DNA from: Pseudomonas sp. MMS21 TM103
GTDB lineage: Bacteria; Pseudomonadota; Gammaproteobacteria; Pseudomonadales; Pseudomonadaceae
Length of the DNA stretch: 64,000 bases
Direction: 5' to 3'
Assembly: GCF_022132145.1 (NCBI RefSeq)
Contig: NZ_JAJISP010000007.1
Span: 186,001-250,000 of the forward strand
Positions 47,317 to 56,281 of the stretch are shown piece by piece. Every line of letters starts with the position of its first letter. Position 1 is the first letter of the stretch. The notes beneath the pieces were generated by a model. It saw only the letters and a list, made by a program, of their open reading frames with translations. It ran no database searches and was not told the DNA's origin. The translations under genes and the position numbers were made by a program.

Positions 47317-48309
47317 TCAGTCCTGGCTGGCTGCCATCTGGTAGGCGGTTTCCAGGGCGACCTGCAGGCTACCGCTATCGATCCTGCCGCTGCCGGCCAG
47401 GTCCAGCGCCGTGCCGTGGTCGACCGAGGTGCGGATGATCGGCAGGCCCAGGGTGATATTGACTGCGGCGCCGAATCCCTTGAATTTGAGTACCGGCAGA
47501 CCCTGGTCGTGGTACATCGCCAACACGGCGTCGCAGTGGTCGAGGTGCTTGGGCGTGAACAGGGTATCGGCCGGCAGCGGGCCAATCAGGTCGATGCCTT
47601 CGCCGCGCAGGCGTTCGAGGGTCGGTTCGATCACCTCGATCTCCTCGCGCCCAAGGTGGCCGCCTTCGCCGGCATGCGGGTTGAGGCCGCAGACCAGAAT
47701 GCGCGGCCGGGCGATGGCGAATTTAGTGCGCAGGTCATGGTCGAGGATGCGGGTGACCCGGATCAGGCGTTCGGCGGTGATGGCCGCGGCGACATCCTTG
47801 AGCGGCAGGTGGGTGGTCACCAGGGCCACGCGCAGGCCGTGGGTGGCGAGCATCATCACCACCTGCTCGGTGTGGGTCAGTTCGGCGAGAAATTCGGTGT
47901 GCCCGGAGAAGGGGATGCCGGCCTGGTTGATCACGCCCTTGTGCACCGGCGCGGTGATCATGCCGACGAAATGTCCGTCGACGCAGCCCTGGCCGGCGCG
48001 GGTCAGGGTTGCCAATACATAAGCGGCATTGGCCGGATTCAATTGGCCGGGCACTACGGGTGCCGACAGCGCCGTGTCCCAGACAAACAGGCTACCAGCT
48101 GGCGCGGGGGCGCTCGGCCAGTTGCCGGGGCCGGCCTCTATCAGCTGAATGTCGAGGTTAAGGCAGTGGGCGCGCTCGGCGAGCAGTTCGCGGCTGGCGA
48201 TGGCGATCAATGCATGGGGTTGCGCCTGGCGAGCGAGCAACAGGCACAGGTCGGGGCCGATGCCTGCCGGCTCGCCAGGGGTCAGTGCGAAGAGGTGCTT
48301 TGCAGTCAT
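47317..48309 (-). CDS. pdxA: 4-hydroxythreonine-4-phosphate dehydrogenase PdxA
   Basis: A 330-residue NAD-dependent, metal-binding enzyme of vitamin B6 synthesis. The family start FALTPGEPAGIGPDL, the metal ligands in SGHTEFLAELT (about 156) and LNPHAGEGGHLGREE (about 211) and the late MYHDQGLPVLKFKGF are all present. It lies downstream of surA, with a hairpin between the two, and upstream of rsmA, as in most gammaproteobacteria. Confidence 0.97.
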   Translation of the reverse strand: MTAKHLFALTPGEPAGIGPDLCLLLARQAQPHALIAIASRELLAERAHCLNLDIQLIEAGPGNWPSAPAPAGSLFVWDTALSAPVVPGQLNPANAAYVLATLTRAGQGCVDGHFVGMITAPVHKGVINQAGIPFSGHTEFLAELTHTEQVVMMLATHGLRVALVTTHLPLKDVAAAITAERLIRVTRILDHDLRTKFAIARPRILVCGLNPHAGEGGHLGREEIEVIEPTLERLRGEGIDLIGPLPADTLFTPKHLDHCDAVLAMYHDQGLPVLKFKGFGAAVNITLGLPIIRTSVDHGTALDLAGSGRIDSGSLQVALETAYQMAASQD

Positions 48310-48392
48310 GGGCAGGTTCTCGGTTGTGCCGGTTGGCTGGGCATCGAGGTGGACAATCAGCGCTATGTTACGCCGTGCTCGCTGCAGAACGG

Positions 48393-48430
48393 AAAAAGCC
48401 CGGTGCTGCGAGGGGCAGGCGCCGGGCTTT
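48393..48430 (-). terminator. Terminator-like hairpin between surA and pdxA
   Basis: On the minus strand AAAGCCCGG/CCGGGCTTT brackets a 18-base loop and ends in TTTTT. It lies 19 bp past the surA stop; part of the pdxA transcript may start after it. Confidence 0.65.
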
Positions 48431-48448
48431 GATCTGATCCGCTATGTC

Positions 48449-49741
48449 TTACAGCTTGATTTCGACGTAGGCCTCGTCGCGGATCTGCCGCAGCCAGGCT
48501 TGCAGTTCTTCGTCGTACTTGCGGTTGCGCAGCACGGTCAAGGCCTGTTGCTCGCGGAACTGCGCGCTGCCATCGGTGGCGCGGCGACCCACTACCTGCA
48601 GCACATGCCAGCCGTATGGGCTCTTGAACGGCTTGGACAGTTCGCCGCTGGCGGTGTTGTTCATCACCTCGCGGAACTCCGGCACCAGCACGCTGGGGTC
48701 GATCCAATCGAGGCTGCCACCGTTGAGCGCCGAGCCCGGGTCTTCCGAGAAGCTCTTCGCCAACTCACTGAAGTCTTCGCCGGCCAGGAGGCGCTCATGC
48801 AGGCGTTCGACCAGGCGTTTGGTTTCGGCTTCGCTGCGAATCTCGCTGGGCTTGATCAGGATGTGCCGAACATTGACTTCATCGCGCAGCTGGGTGGCGC
48901 CGCCACGTTTTTCCAGCAGCTTGAGCATGATGAAGCCGCCAGGGGTGCGCATGGGCTCGGTGACATCGCCGACCGACATCGCGCCAATCATGGCGTCAAA
49001 TGGCGGTGGCAGTTGCGCCGCCTTGCGCCAGCCCATATCGCCGCCTTCAAGAGCGGTCTCGCTGGCCGAGTGGGCCACTGCCATCTGGGCGAAGTCGGCG
49101 CCATCGCGAAGCTGCTGGTGCAGTTCCCGTACCTGGCGCTCAGCTGCCTGAATGGCTTGCGGGGATGCCCCGTCGGACAGCGGGATGAGGATGTTGGCCA
49201 GGCGGAACTCTTCCGAGAGCTGCATTTTGCCGAGGTCGGACGCGAGGAAGTTCTGCACTTCCTGATCGGTGACCTGGATGCGCTCGGCCACGCGGCGTTG
49301 ACGCACGCGGCTGATGATCATTTCGCGGCGTACCTGGTCGCGGGCGTCGTCATAGGACAAGCCGTCCCGCTCAAGCGCGGCGCGGAACTGCTCCAGGCTC
49401 ATGCTGTTGCGTTGGGCAATGCTGGCCAGTGCCTGGTTGAGTTCCTCATCGGTGATGCGAATGCCGGAGCGGTCGCCTATCTGCAGCTGGATGTTCTCGA
49501 TGATCAGACGCTCGAGCACTTGCTGACTGAGGACGCCCTCGGGCGGTAGTTCTGCACCGCGTTTAGCGATGGTTTGCTGCACTTCGCGCACCCGCGCGTC
49601 GAGCTGGCTCTGCATGATCACGTCATTGTCGACAATGGCCACAACACGGTTGAGGGGTTGTACCTCGGCTTGCGCCGCGGCACCCAGTAACAGTGCGCCC
49701 AGCAGCAGCGGGCGCACGCAATCAGAAAGCTTGATCTTCAC
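48449..49741 (-). CDS. surA: Periplasmic chaperone / peptidyl-prolyl isomerase SurA
   Basis: A 430-residue chaperone for outer-membrane proteins. Signal peptide (ending AAQA, about residue 27), SurA N-terminal domain (VVAIVDNDVIMQSQLDAR) and two parvulin domains (about 175-275 and 285-385). The start is taken as GTG at 49741, which matches the family N-terminus (KIKLSDCVRPLLLGALL) and overlaps the lptD 3' end by 20 bp. SurA helps fold LptD, encoded immediately upstream. Confidence 0.95.
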   Translation of the reverse strand: MKIKLSDCVRPLLLGALLLGAAAQAEVQPLNRVVAIVDNDVIMQSQLDARVREVQQTIAKRGAELPPEGVLSQQVLERLIIENIQLQIGDRSGIRITDEELNQALASIAQRNSMSLEQFRAALERDGLSYDDARDQVRREMIISRVRQRRVAERIQVTDQEVQNFLASDLGKMQLSEEFRLANILIPLSDGASPQAIQAAERQVRELHQQLRDGADFAQMAVAHSASETALEGGDMGWRKAAQLPPPFDAMIGAMSVGDVTEPMRTPGGFIMLKLLEKRGGATQLRDEVNVRHILIKPSEIRSEAETKRLVERLHERLLAGEDFSELAKSFSEDPGSALNGGSLDWIDPSVLVPEFREVMNNTASGELSKPFKSPYGWHVLQVVGRRATDGSAQFREQQALTVLRNRKYDEELQAWLRQIRDEAYVEIKL

Positions 49742-52481
49742 GTTCACGATAACCTTGAATGCCTTGATCGAGGAAAGTCTCAACCTTGTTGCCTGTCACG
49801 CCACCCAAGCCTTTGAGGACGATTTGCAGGAAAATGCCACGGTCTGGCTGATCATTCTGCGACGGACTCAAGCTGACTTCGTCATAGTCGATCCAGTAGC
49901 GATTGATCAGGCGCAGCTTCCAGCAGCAGCTGTCATATTCAAACCCGCCGAAGGCTTCGAGGGTGCGATCACGGCTGTAATCGTACTGCCAGCGGGAGAT
50001 CACGCTCCATTGCGGGACGATTGGCCAGATCACCGAGAAATCATGCTGGCTGACTTTGTAGTAGTCCTTGATGAAGTTGGCGCTGCCTGGAGTGCCATAG
50101 TCGCCACCGCCAACCACCCAGTTACCACTGGCTTGGTCATAGCGCACGGTGTCGTTGCGGTAGCGGTACCCGGCATTGACCACCTTGTTCGGGTTGTCTT
50201 CCGGCTGGTAGTGGAACATCGCGCTGCCCGAACGGGTGCTGCGGGTGTCCGGGTCCCAGTTGAAGTCCGACGAGAAGCGCCAGTCGCGGTTGAAGCGATA
50301 CAGGTACTCCAGGGCATAGGGCGATTGCGAGGTCTGTGCGTCCGTGCGAGTGCGGTAGTCGATGCCCGGCATCTGCACCTGGCGGTCTTCGAAGTAGAAG
50401 GCCTGGCCGATGCTGAAGCGCTGACGCTCGAAACCGTTTGGCTCGATCCAGCGGTTGGTCAGGCCCAGCGACAGCTTGTTCTCGTCGCCGATACGGTCCT
50501 TGCCGGAGAAACGGTTTTCGCGGAACAGCGACGAATAACTGAAGTTGCTCTCGCCGGTGTCGAAGACCGGGATATCGGTCTGGTCTTCCTCGGGGACATA
50601 GAGGTAGAACAGCCGTGGTTCCAGGGTCTGGCGATAGGACTTGCCGAACAAGGTTGTGTCGCGGTCGAAGTACAGGCCGCTGTCGACGCTGGCGATGGGC
50701 ACGCCGCGCTCCTGGCTGCTGTTGAACTCCTGTTCGGCGAGCAGGCTGGACTTGCCCTGCTGATCGAGGCTCAGGTCGTAATTGGTCTGCAGGTACTTGA
50801 TCTTCGGCGTCAGGAAACCCCAGCTCCAGGTCAGCGGCAGGCTGACGGCCGGCTCCAGGTGCAGGCGCGTGCCATTGGCGCGGGCCAGGCCGCGTAGATT
50901 GCTGTCATACCAAGGTTGTTCGGCGACACCCTCTTCGTTGATGAAGCTGCCGCTGCGCAGGTCGCGGTCGAAACGCACCAGTTCACTGCCGTAGCTGATA
51001 TTCAGGCCACCCGGCTGGAACGGCAGGGCACCATCGAGGGTGATCTGCGGCAGGCGGTTGTACGGCGTGATATCGGTGATATTGGCCAGTTCATAGGCGT
51101 GCGCATTGAGGCGCGCGGTATAGCTGCCGCCACGATAGGTCAGGGTGCCGCGCTGGTTGACGTAGGTGGTGGAGTCAATGCCGAGATCGGTGTCCAGATC
51201 CTGGAAGTAATAGGGATCGCTGATGTCGGTGTAGTCGACTTCGGCCAGCAGGCGCGAGTTGAGGCCGCCCTTGTGCTGCCAGCTATAGAGCCAGCGCTGA
51301 TCTTCGTAGTCCGACTGCAGTTTGCGGTCGTCGTTGCTGTCGTCGAGGTAAGCCGCGCCAAACTGGCCTTCGCTGCTCTTGGTCAGGTAGCGACCTTCGC
51401 CTTCGATGAGCAGACCGCGGTCACTCATGTAGGTCGGATAGAGCGTGGCGTCGTAGTTCGGCGCCAGGTTGAAGTAGTAGGGCGTCTGCAGCGTCATGCC
51501 GTTATCGCTGGAGCTGCTGATGCTCGGCGGCAGGAAGCCGGATTGACGGCGGTCGTCGATCGGGAAGTAGATGTAGGGGGTGTAGAAAACCGGGAAATCC
51601 TTCACCCGCAGGGTCACGTTGGTCGCAGTACCGAAGCCGGTGGCCGGGTTCAGGGTGACGTTGTTGCCCTTCAGGTGCCAGGTGTTGCTGCCCGGTTCAC
51701 AGGTGGTATAGGTGCCGTCTTTCAGGCGAATAACCGCGGTTTCTTCACGCTTGGCGTAGAGCGCGCTGCCACGTACATGGCTTTTGTGCAGTACATACTC
51801 GGCGTTCTCGACCTTGGCTTCGCCGTTGTCGAGTTGCAGTTCGGCACGATCACCAACGACCAGAATGCCCTGGTCGCGCAGGCGCACGTTGCCGATCAGT
51901 TCGCCGCGGTTCTCGGCCTGACGCAGGCTGGCTTCGTCGGCCTCGACCTGCATGCCGGCCTGGCGCAGCACGACATCGCCGGCCAGGGTGGCAACCTGTT
52001 GTTCCTGCTCATAGCGCGAGGCTTTGGCGGTAATGAACATTGGCGCTTCATTCATCGGCGTCTGGTCGTTCATCCCCGGCCTGCTCGGCTCGACGTAGCC
52101 GCCCGCGCAGTAGGGGCCGACTTCCGCCAGTTGCGCTTCGTTCAGCTTCTCGCGGGGCACCCAGTCGAGATGGCTGTAGTCGGCGCTGCGCGTAGCCAGG
52201 GCTTTGCCGCCGCTCTCCGTGACCAAGGTGGCGCGGGAGGCTCGACTTGCGTCAGAACTGTCCTGGCGCTGGGCCGTGGTCGCAACTCTCGGCTCGGGTC
52301 GCTCCGGCACGGCGGCGCTACTGGTTTTCGGGGCGCAGGCCCAGCCTCCGGTAGCGGATGCCTGGCAGTCGTACTGCTCGGCAGCAACAGCGAATTGACT
52401 GGCCAGTGGCTGCAAGGCCAAAAGGCTGCCAGTTACCAGAAGAGGGAATTTTTTGCGGAACCTAGGGTATTTTACTGCCAT
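49722..52481 (-). CDS. lptD: LPS-assembly outer-membrane protein LptD
   Basis: A 919-residue protein with a signal peptide (about 1-33), periplasmic OstA-N domain (about 150-240, ITAKASRYEQEQQVATLAGDVVLRQ) and a large C-terminal beta-barrel. Cysteines near the N-terminus (YDCQAS, WACAPK) and the CC pair near the C-terminus fit the disulfides needed for assembly. With LptE it inserts lipopolysaccharide into the outer leaflet. The ATG at 52481 follows a GGA site; lptD and surA are translationally coupled, and amgK is divergent. Confidence 0.96.
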   Translation of the reverse strand: MAVKYPRFRKKFPLLVTGSLLALQPLASQFAVAAEQYDCQASATGGWACAPKTSSAAVPERPEPRVATTAQRQDSSDASRASRATLVTESGGKALATRSADYSHLDWVPREKLNEAQLAEVGPYCAGGYVEPSRPGMNDQTPMNEAPMFITAKASRYEQEQQVATLAGDVVLRQAGMQVEADEASLRQAENRGELIGNVRLRDQGILVVGDRAELQLDNGEAKVENAEYVLHKSHVRGSALYAKREETAVIRLKDGTYTTCEPGSNTWHLKGNNVTLNPATGFGTATNVTLRVKDFPVFYTPYIYFPIDDRRQSGFLPPSISSSSDNGMTLQTPYYFNLAPNYDATLYPTYMSDRGLLIEGEGRYLTKSSEGQFGAAYLDDSNDDRKLQSDYEDQRWLYSWQHKGGLNSRLLAEVDYTDISDPYYFQDLDTDLGIDSTTYVNQRGTLTYRGGSYTARLNAHAYELANITDITPYNRLPQITLDGALPFQPGGLNISYGSELVRFDRDLRSGSFINEEGVAEQPWYDSNLRGLARANGTRLHLEPAVSLPLTWSWGFLTPKIKYLQTNYDLSLDQQGKSSLLAEQEFNSSQERGVPIASVDSGLYFDRDTTLFGKSYRQTLEPRLFYLYVPEEDQTDIPVFDTGESNFSYSSLFRENRFSGKDRIGDENKLSLGLTNRWIEPNGFERQRFSIGQAFYFEDRQVQMPGIDYRTRTDAQTSQSPYALEYLYRFNRDWRFSSDFNWDPDTRSTRSGSAMFHYQPEDNPNKVVNAGYRYRNDTVRYDQASGNWVVGGGDYGTPGSANFIKDYYKVSQHDFSVIWPIVPQWSVISRWQYDYSRDRTLEAFGGFEYDSCCWKLRLINRYWIDYDEVSLSPSQNDQPDRGIFLQIVLKGLGGVTGNKVETFLDQGIQGYREREDQAF

Positions 52482-52605
52482 CTTGTTTTCCGGGCTTCCT
52501 GCGGGCATTGGGCCCAGAGGCCGCACGCCTCTCGATGGGCTGAAAAAGATGCTGGATAATAAAGCATGACCCGCGCAACGGCTAGCGCCGTCGGAGACCC
52601 TTGTA

Positions 52606-53631
52606 ATGCCTGATGAAGATATACGCCTGCAGCTCCTTAATCGTTGGCTCGACCAGCAACTGCCAGCCTTGTTCGCCGCCCGCGGTTGGGGGGAGGTGCC
52701 GCTCGGCACGCTGACGCCCGCCAGCAGTGATGCCAGTTTCCGCCGATATTTCCGTTGGCAGGGCGATGGCCGCACTCTGATTCTGATGGATGCGCCACCG
52801 CCTCAGGAGGACTGCCGTCCCTTCGTCAAGGTCGCCGAACGGCTGGGCGAGGCTGGGGTCAATGTGCCGCAGATCCTCGCCCAAGACCTGGAGCGCGGAT
52901 TTCTCCTGCTCAGCGATCTGGGGCGGCAGACCTACCTGGAGGTGATCGATGCCCAGAACGCCGATCAACTGTTCGACGATGCAGTGCAGGCCTTGCTGGC
53001 CTTTCAACGGCTGCCGATGGATGCGCCGCTGCCCAGTTATGACGATGCCTTGCTGCGCCGCGAGCTGCAGCTTTTTCCCGAGTGGTATGTAAAGCGTCAC
53101 CTGGGCGTCGAGCTGAGCGAGGCGCAGCAGGCTGCCTGGCAGCGTATCTGTGCGCTGCTGATCGACAGTGCTCTGGCCCAGCCCAAGGTGCTGGTGCACC
53201 GCGACTACATGCCTCGCAACCTGATGCTCAGCACGCCGAACCCGGGGGTGCTGGACTTTCAGGACGCGGTCTACGGTCCGGTAACCTATGACGTCACCTG
53301 CCTGTTCAAGGATGCCTTTCTCAGTTGGCCCGAGGCGCGGGTGCGCGACTGGCTCGAGGGCTACTGGCAGCAGGCCAAGGCGGCAGGGATTGCGGTGCAG
53401 GCCGAGCTGGACGAGTTTCTCCGTGCCAGCGACCTGATGGGTGTGCAGCGTCATCTCAAGGTGATCGGCATCTTCGCGCGGATTTGTCACCGTGATGGCA
53501 AACCCAGGTACCTGGACGATGTCCCGCGTTTCTTCACTTACATAGAAGCCGTGCTGGCGCGCCGTCCGGAACTGTCCGAGCTGGCGGAGCTGTTCGCCAG
53601 CCTGCCCCAGGCCACCGCGGTGCCGGCATGA
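52606..53631 (+). CDS. amgK: N-acetylmuramate/N-acetylglucosamine kinase AmgK
   Basis: A 341-residue member of the aminoglycoside-phosphotransferase kinase family. Catalytic loop VLVHRDYMPRNLMLS (about 203) and metal motif VLDFQDAVYGPVTYD are intact. In P. putida and P. aeruginosa the homologue (PA0596) phosphorylates MurNAc and GlcNAc at the anomeric carbon in a cell-wall recycling bypass that avoids fosfomycin-sensitive MurA. It overlaps murU by 4 bp (ATGA), and GGAG precedes its start. Confidence 0.93.
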   Translation: MPDEDIRLQLLNRWLDQQLPALFAARGWGEVPLGTLTPASSDASFRRYFRWQGDGRTLILMDAPPPQEDCRPFVKVAERLGEAGVNVPQILAQDLERGFLLLSDLGRQTYLEVIDAQNADQLFDDAVQALLAFQRLPMDAPLPSYDDALLRRELQLFPEWYVKRHLGVELSEAQQAAWQRICALLIDSALAQPKVLVHRDYMPRNLMLSTPNPGVLDFQDAVYGPVTYDVTCLFKDAFLSWPEARVRDWLEGYWQQAKAAGIAVQAELDEFLRASDLMGVQRHLKVIGIFARICHRDGKPRYLDDVPRFFTYIEAVLARRPELSELAELFASLPQATAVPA

Positions 53632-54299
53632 AGGCGATGATCCTGGCGGCCGGCAAGGGCGAGCGCCTGCGGCCCTTGACCCTGCATACGCCCAAGCCGC
53701 TGGTGCAGGCCGCCGGCGTGCCCTTGATCGAGTACCACGTGCGCGCCCTGGCCGCCGCCGGGTTCCGCGAGTTGGTGATCAACCACGCCTGGCTCGGTCA
53801 GCAGATTGAGGATTACCTCGGCGATGGTGCGGCCTTTGGCCTGAGCATCGTCTATTCGGCCGAAGGCGAACCGCTGGAAACCGGTGGTGGGATTTTTCGC
53901 GCCCTGCCGCTGCTGGGTGATCAGCCCTTTGCGCTGATCAACGGCGACATCTTCACCGACTACCCCTTTGCCCAGTTGCGTCGACCCTTGTCGGGGTTGG
54001 CTCATCTGGTGCTGGTGGATAATCCGCCGCATCATCGCTCTGGTGATTTTGCCTTGTGCGCCGAGCGCGTCGGCGAGGCGCACGCCGAGCAACCGAGTCT
54101 GACCTACAGTGGTATCGCCGTGCTGGCGCCGGCCTTGTTTGCCGGCTGCCAGCCGGGTCCTTTCAAGCTGGCCCCGCTGTTGCGCCGCGCCATGAGCGAA
54201 GGCTTGCTGAGCGGCGAGCGCTTCGCCGGTCGTTGGGTCGATGTCGGCACCCATGAGCGCTTGGCCGAAGTCGAGCGTTTGCTCGCCGTGGGGCACTGA
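53628..54299 (+). CDS. murU: N-acetylmuramate-1-phosphate uridylyltransferase MurU
   Basis: A 223-residue nucleotidyltransferase. The pyrophosphorylase motif ILAAGKGERLRPLTLHTPKP spans the N-terminus, and INGDIFTDYPF carries the metal ligands (about 104). It converts MurNAc-1-phosphate from AmgK to UDP-MurNAc. Position after amgK, with overlapping start and stop, identifies it among sugar nucleotidyltransferases. Confidence 0.93.
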   Translation: MKAMILAAGKGERLRPLTLHTPKPLVQAAGVPLIEYHVRALAAAGFRELVINHAWLGQQIEDYLGDGAAFGLSIVYSAEGEPLETGGGIFRALPLLGDQPFALINGDIFTDYPFAQLRRPLSGLAHLVLVDNPPHHRSGDFALCAERVGEAHAEQPSLTYSGIAVLAPALFAGCQPGPFKLAPLLRRAMSEGLLSGERFAGRWVDVGTHERLAEVERLLAVGH

Positions 54300-54300
54300 G

Positions 54301-55059
54301 ATGCTCTGGCCGGCGACGCTGCTGGGTGCCGTTGGCGGCGCGGCGCTGGCCAGCATTCCCGGCGCCTTGCTCGGTGGGCTGCTCGGCCAGGTTGTGGATC
54401 GGCGCTTGCGTTTGCACAGTTGGGCGGCGTTGCGCGAGCGGCTGGGCGGCAAGCCGTATCCGGGGGACGAGGAGGTGTTGTTTGTCCTGCTCGGTCGCCT
54501 GGCCAAGTGCGATGGCCGTGTGCTGCAGGCGCATATCCTCCAGGCGCGCGCCGAGATGCAGCGCCTGGGCCTGGATGCCGCGGGTCAGCAGCGGGCGGTC
54601 GCGGCCTTCGCGCGCGGCAAGATCGGCCGCGAAGGCCTGCGCGCGCCCTTGCGCCGCCAGCGCGTACAGGCCGAAGCCCTGTTGCGTGCATGTTGGCGCA
54701 TGGCTTGGGTGGACGGGCGGGTCAGCCAGACCGAGCGCGAGTTGATTCTGCTGTGGGGCAAGTGGCTGGGCGTGTCGATGGCGACCCAGCAAGTGCTGAG
54801 CGCGGCCTATGCGCCGAAGCAGGGGCCGGTGGCTGCCACGGGCGGTAGCTATCAGCAGGCACTACGTCTGCTCGGGGTGAGCGCCGATAGCGAGCCGGCG
54901 CAGATCAAGCGCGCCTACCGGAGGCTGTTGAGTCGCCACCACCCGGACAAGCTTGCCGGCAGCGGGGTATCGCCCGAGCGGCTGCGCGAGGCCACGGAAA
55001 AGACCCGTGAACTGCACCAGGCCTACGGGCTGGTTCGCCAGCGGCGCGGTTTTCGCTAG
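54301..55059 (+). CDS. DjlA-like TerB/J-domain co-chaperone
   Basis: A 252-residue protein. A hydrophobic, glycine-rich N-terminus (about 5-28) suggests a membrane anchor. The middle is a TerB-like helical domain (VLFVLLGRLAKCDGRVLQAHI), and the C-terminus a J-domain with the HPD triplet (RRLLSRHHPDKLAG, about 212-225) that stimulates DnaK. The arrangement matches DjlA. It starts one base after murU, so it is probably co-transcribed. Confidence 0.9.
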   Translation: MLWPATLLGAVGGAALASIPGALLGGLLGQVVDRRLRLHSWAALRERLGGKPYPGDEEVLFVLLGRLAKCDGRVLQAHILQARAEMQRLGLDAAGQQRAVAAFARGKIGREGLRAPLRRQRVQAEALLRACWRMAWVDGRVSQTERELILLWGKWLGVSMATQQVLSAAYAPKQGPVAATGGSYQQALRLLGVSADSEPAQIKRAYRRLLSRHHPDKLAGSGVSPERLREATEKTRELHQAYGLVRQRRGFR

Positions 55060-55067
55060 CAGGCTGT

Positions 55068-56072
55068 TCAACCTGCCGGCAGTTGCAGCGTCAGCCAGCC
55101 GCGCAGCCGGCGGTACAGCTGTTCCTGTTCGACTTCGGGGTTGCCCGGCAAGGCCTTGAGTGCCACCTGGGTATAGGCCGGATGTTTCTGGCGTTTGCTG
55201 GCCTGGGCGCGTTCGGTGGCCGCACTGCGCTCGAGTGGCCGATCCTTGTAGTAGAAGTCGCCGGTGGCCAGCTTGAGGCTGGCTTGCAGCTCTTCCAGCC
55301 CGGGGCTGGCATCGGCTGCCGGCTTGACGTCCACCAGCAGCAGGCCGCGCACGTCGGCGGGTTGTTCCTCGCTGAGATAGCGCATGCTCCAGTAGCCGCC
55401 ACTGCCATGACCGAGCAGGACGATCTGTTTGGCCTGCTGCTGGCGGGCCAGTTCCAGGGCCGCGGCGATGCGCTGCTTGATACGTCGGGCGTGACGTTCG
55501 CTGGCGTCTTCCTTGGGCTGGTCAGCCTGGCCATCCGGATCGGGTTGCGCAGTGTCGGTGGCTGGCGGCAACTCTTCAGCCTCGGCGTCGAGCGGTGGCC
55601 CATCGGTCGCCATAGCTGCGCTTGTGGCCTGGAGGGCTAGTGGTGGGTCGTTCTGCGGATCGGGCAGGCTCAGGGTCAGGCTGTGCCAGCCGGCATCCGG
55701 CAGCTTGCGGCGCAGCGGGCCAATTACTTTGGGCCAATCGGCGCTTTCGCCATCGCCCGCCACCAGCACCACCACGCCATGAGCCTCGGCGGTATTGGCA
55801 GGTAGCCACAGGGCCAGGAAGGTCTCATCCCCGGCGTGCAGCTGCTGCTGTTCCTGATCGGGTAGCTGGCGGATCAGCGCGCTGGCGGCAGCCGCACTGC
55901 GTTCGGCTGGTGGCAGGCGGCTCAGGTCTGTCGCGGGCGGCTCGGCCGCTACGCCCTGCTCGCCACCGGCCGCGTCCGTCGTACTGGCCTCTGCGGCCTG
56001 CAACGGTGAGCCGAGCGGCAGTACCAGGCTCAGGCTCAGGGCTGCCAGCAGGGGGCGGATGGCGCAGGGCAT
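55068..56072 (-). CDS. DUF3530 family exported alpha/beta-hydrolase-like protein
   Basis: A 334-residue protein with a signal peptide (ending PLQA, about 25). The rest resembles DUF3530: GVVVLVAGDGESADWPKVIGPLRR followed by LPDAGWHSLTLSLPDP, and a nucleophile-elbow-like LLGHGSGGYWSMRYL, suggesting an alpha/beta-hydrolase fold. A proline/acid-rich insert lies in the middle. Role unknown. Convergent with the djlA-like gene, separated by only 8 bp. Confidence 0.82.
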   Translation of the reverse strand: MPCAIRPLLAALSLSLVLPLGSPLQAAEASTTDAAGGEQGVAAEPPATDLSRLPPAERSAAAASALIRQLPDQEQQQLHAGDETFLALWLPANTAEAHGVVVLVAGDGESADWPKVIGPLRRKLPDAGWHSLTLSLPDPQNDPPLALQATSAAMATDGPPLDAEAEELPPATDTAQPDPDGQADQPKEDASERHARRIKQRIAAALELARQQQAKQIVLLGHGSGGYWSMRYLSEEQPADVRGLLLVDVKPAADASPGLEELQASLKLATGDFYYKDRPLERSAATERAQASKRQKHPAYTQVALKALPGNPEVEQEQLYRRLRGWLTLQLPAG

Positions 56073-56281
56073 GGACGACTCCAGGGGGCAGTTTGAGCGC
56101 CCCAGCCTACTGCTTGTGCGGCGTTTTGTCAGTGCCAACCCTTGGCGAGGCGGGCCTCGACTGGAGTAAGGTATCACCCTTGTGAAAAGACTCCTGCCAG
56201 TGGCGGCTGCCTCGCGACGGCGTTCGAGCTTCTCACTCCCTCGGAATATTATTCCGCTGCCCTGGCAGAGTAATTTTGGCA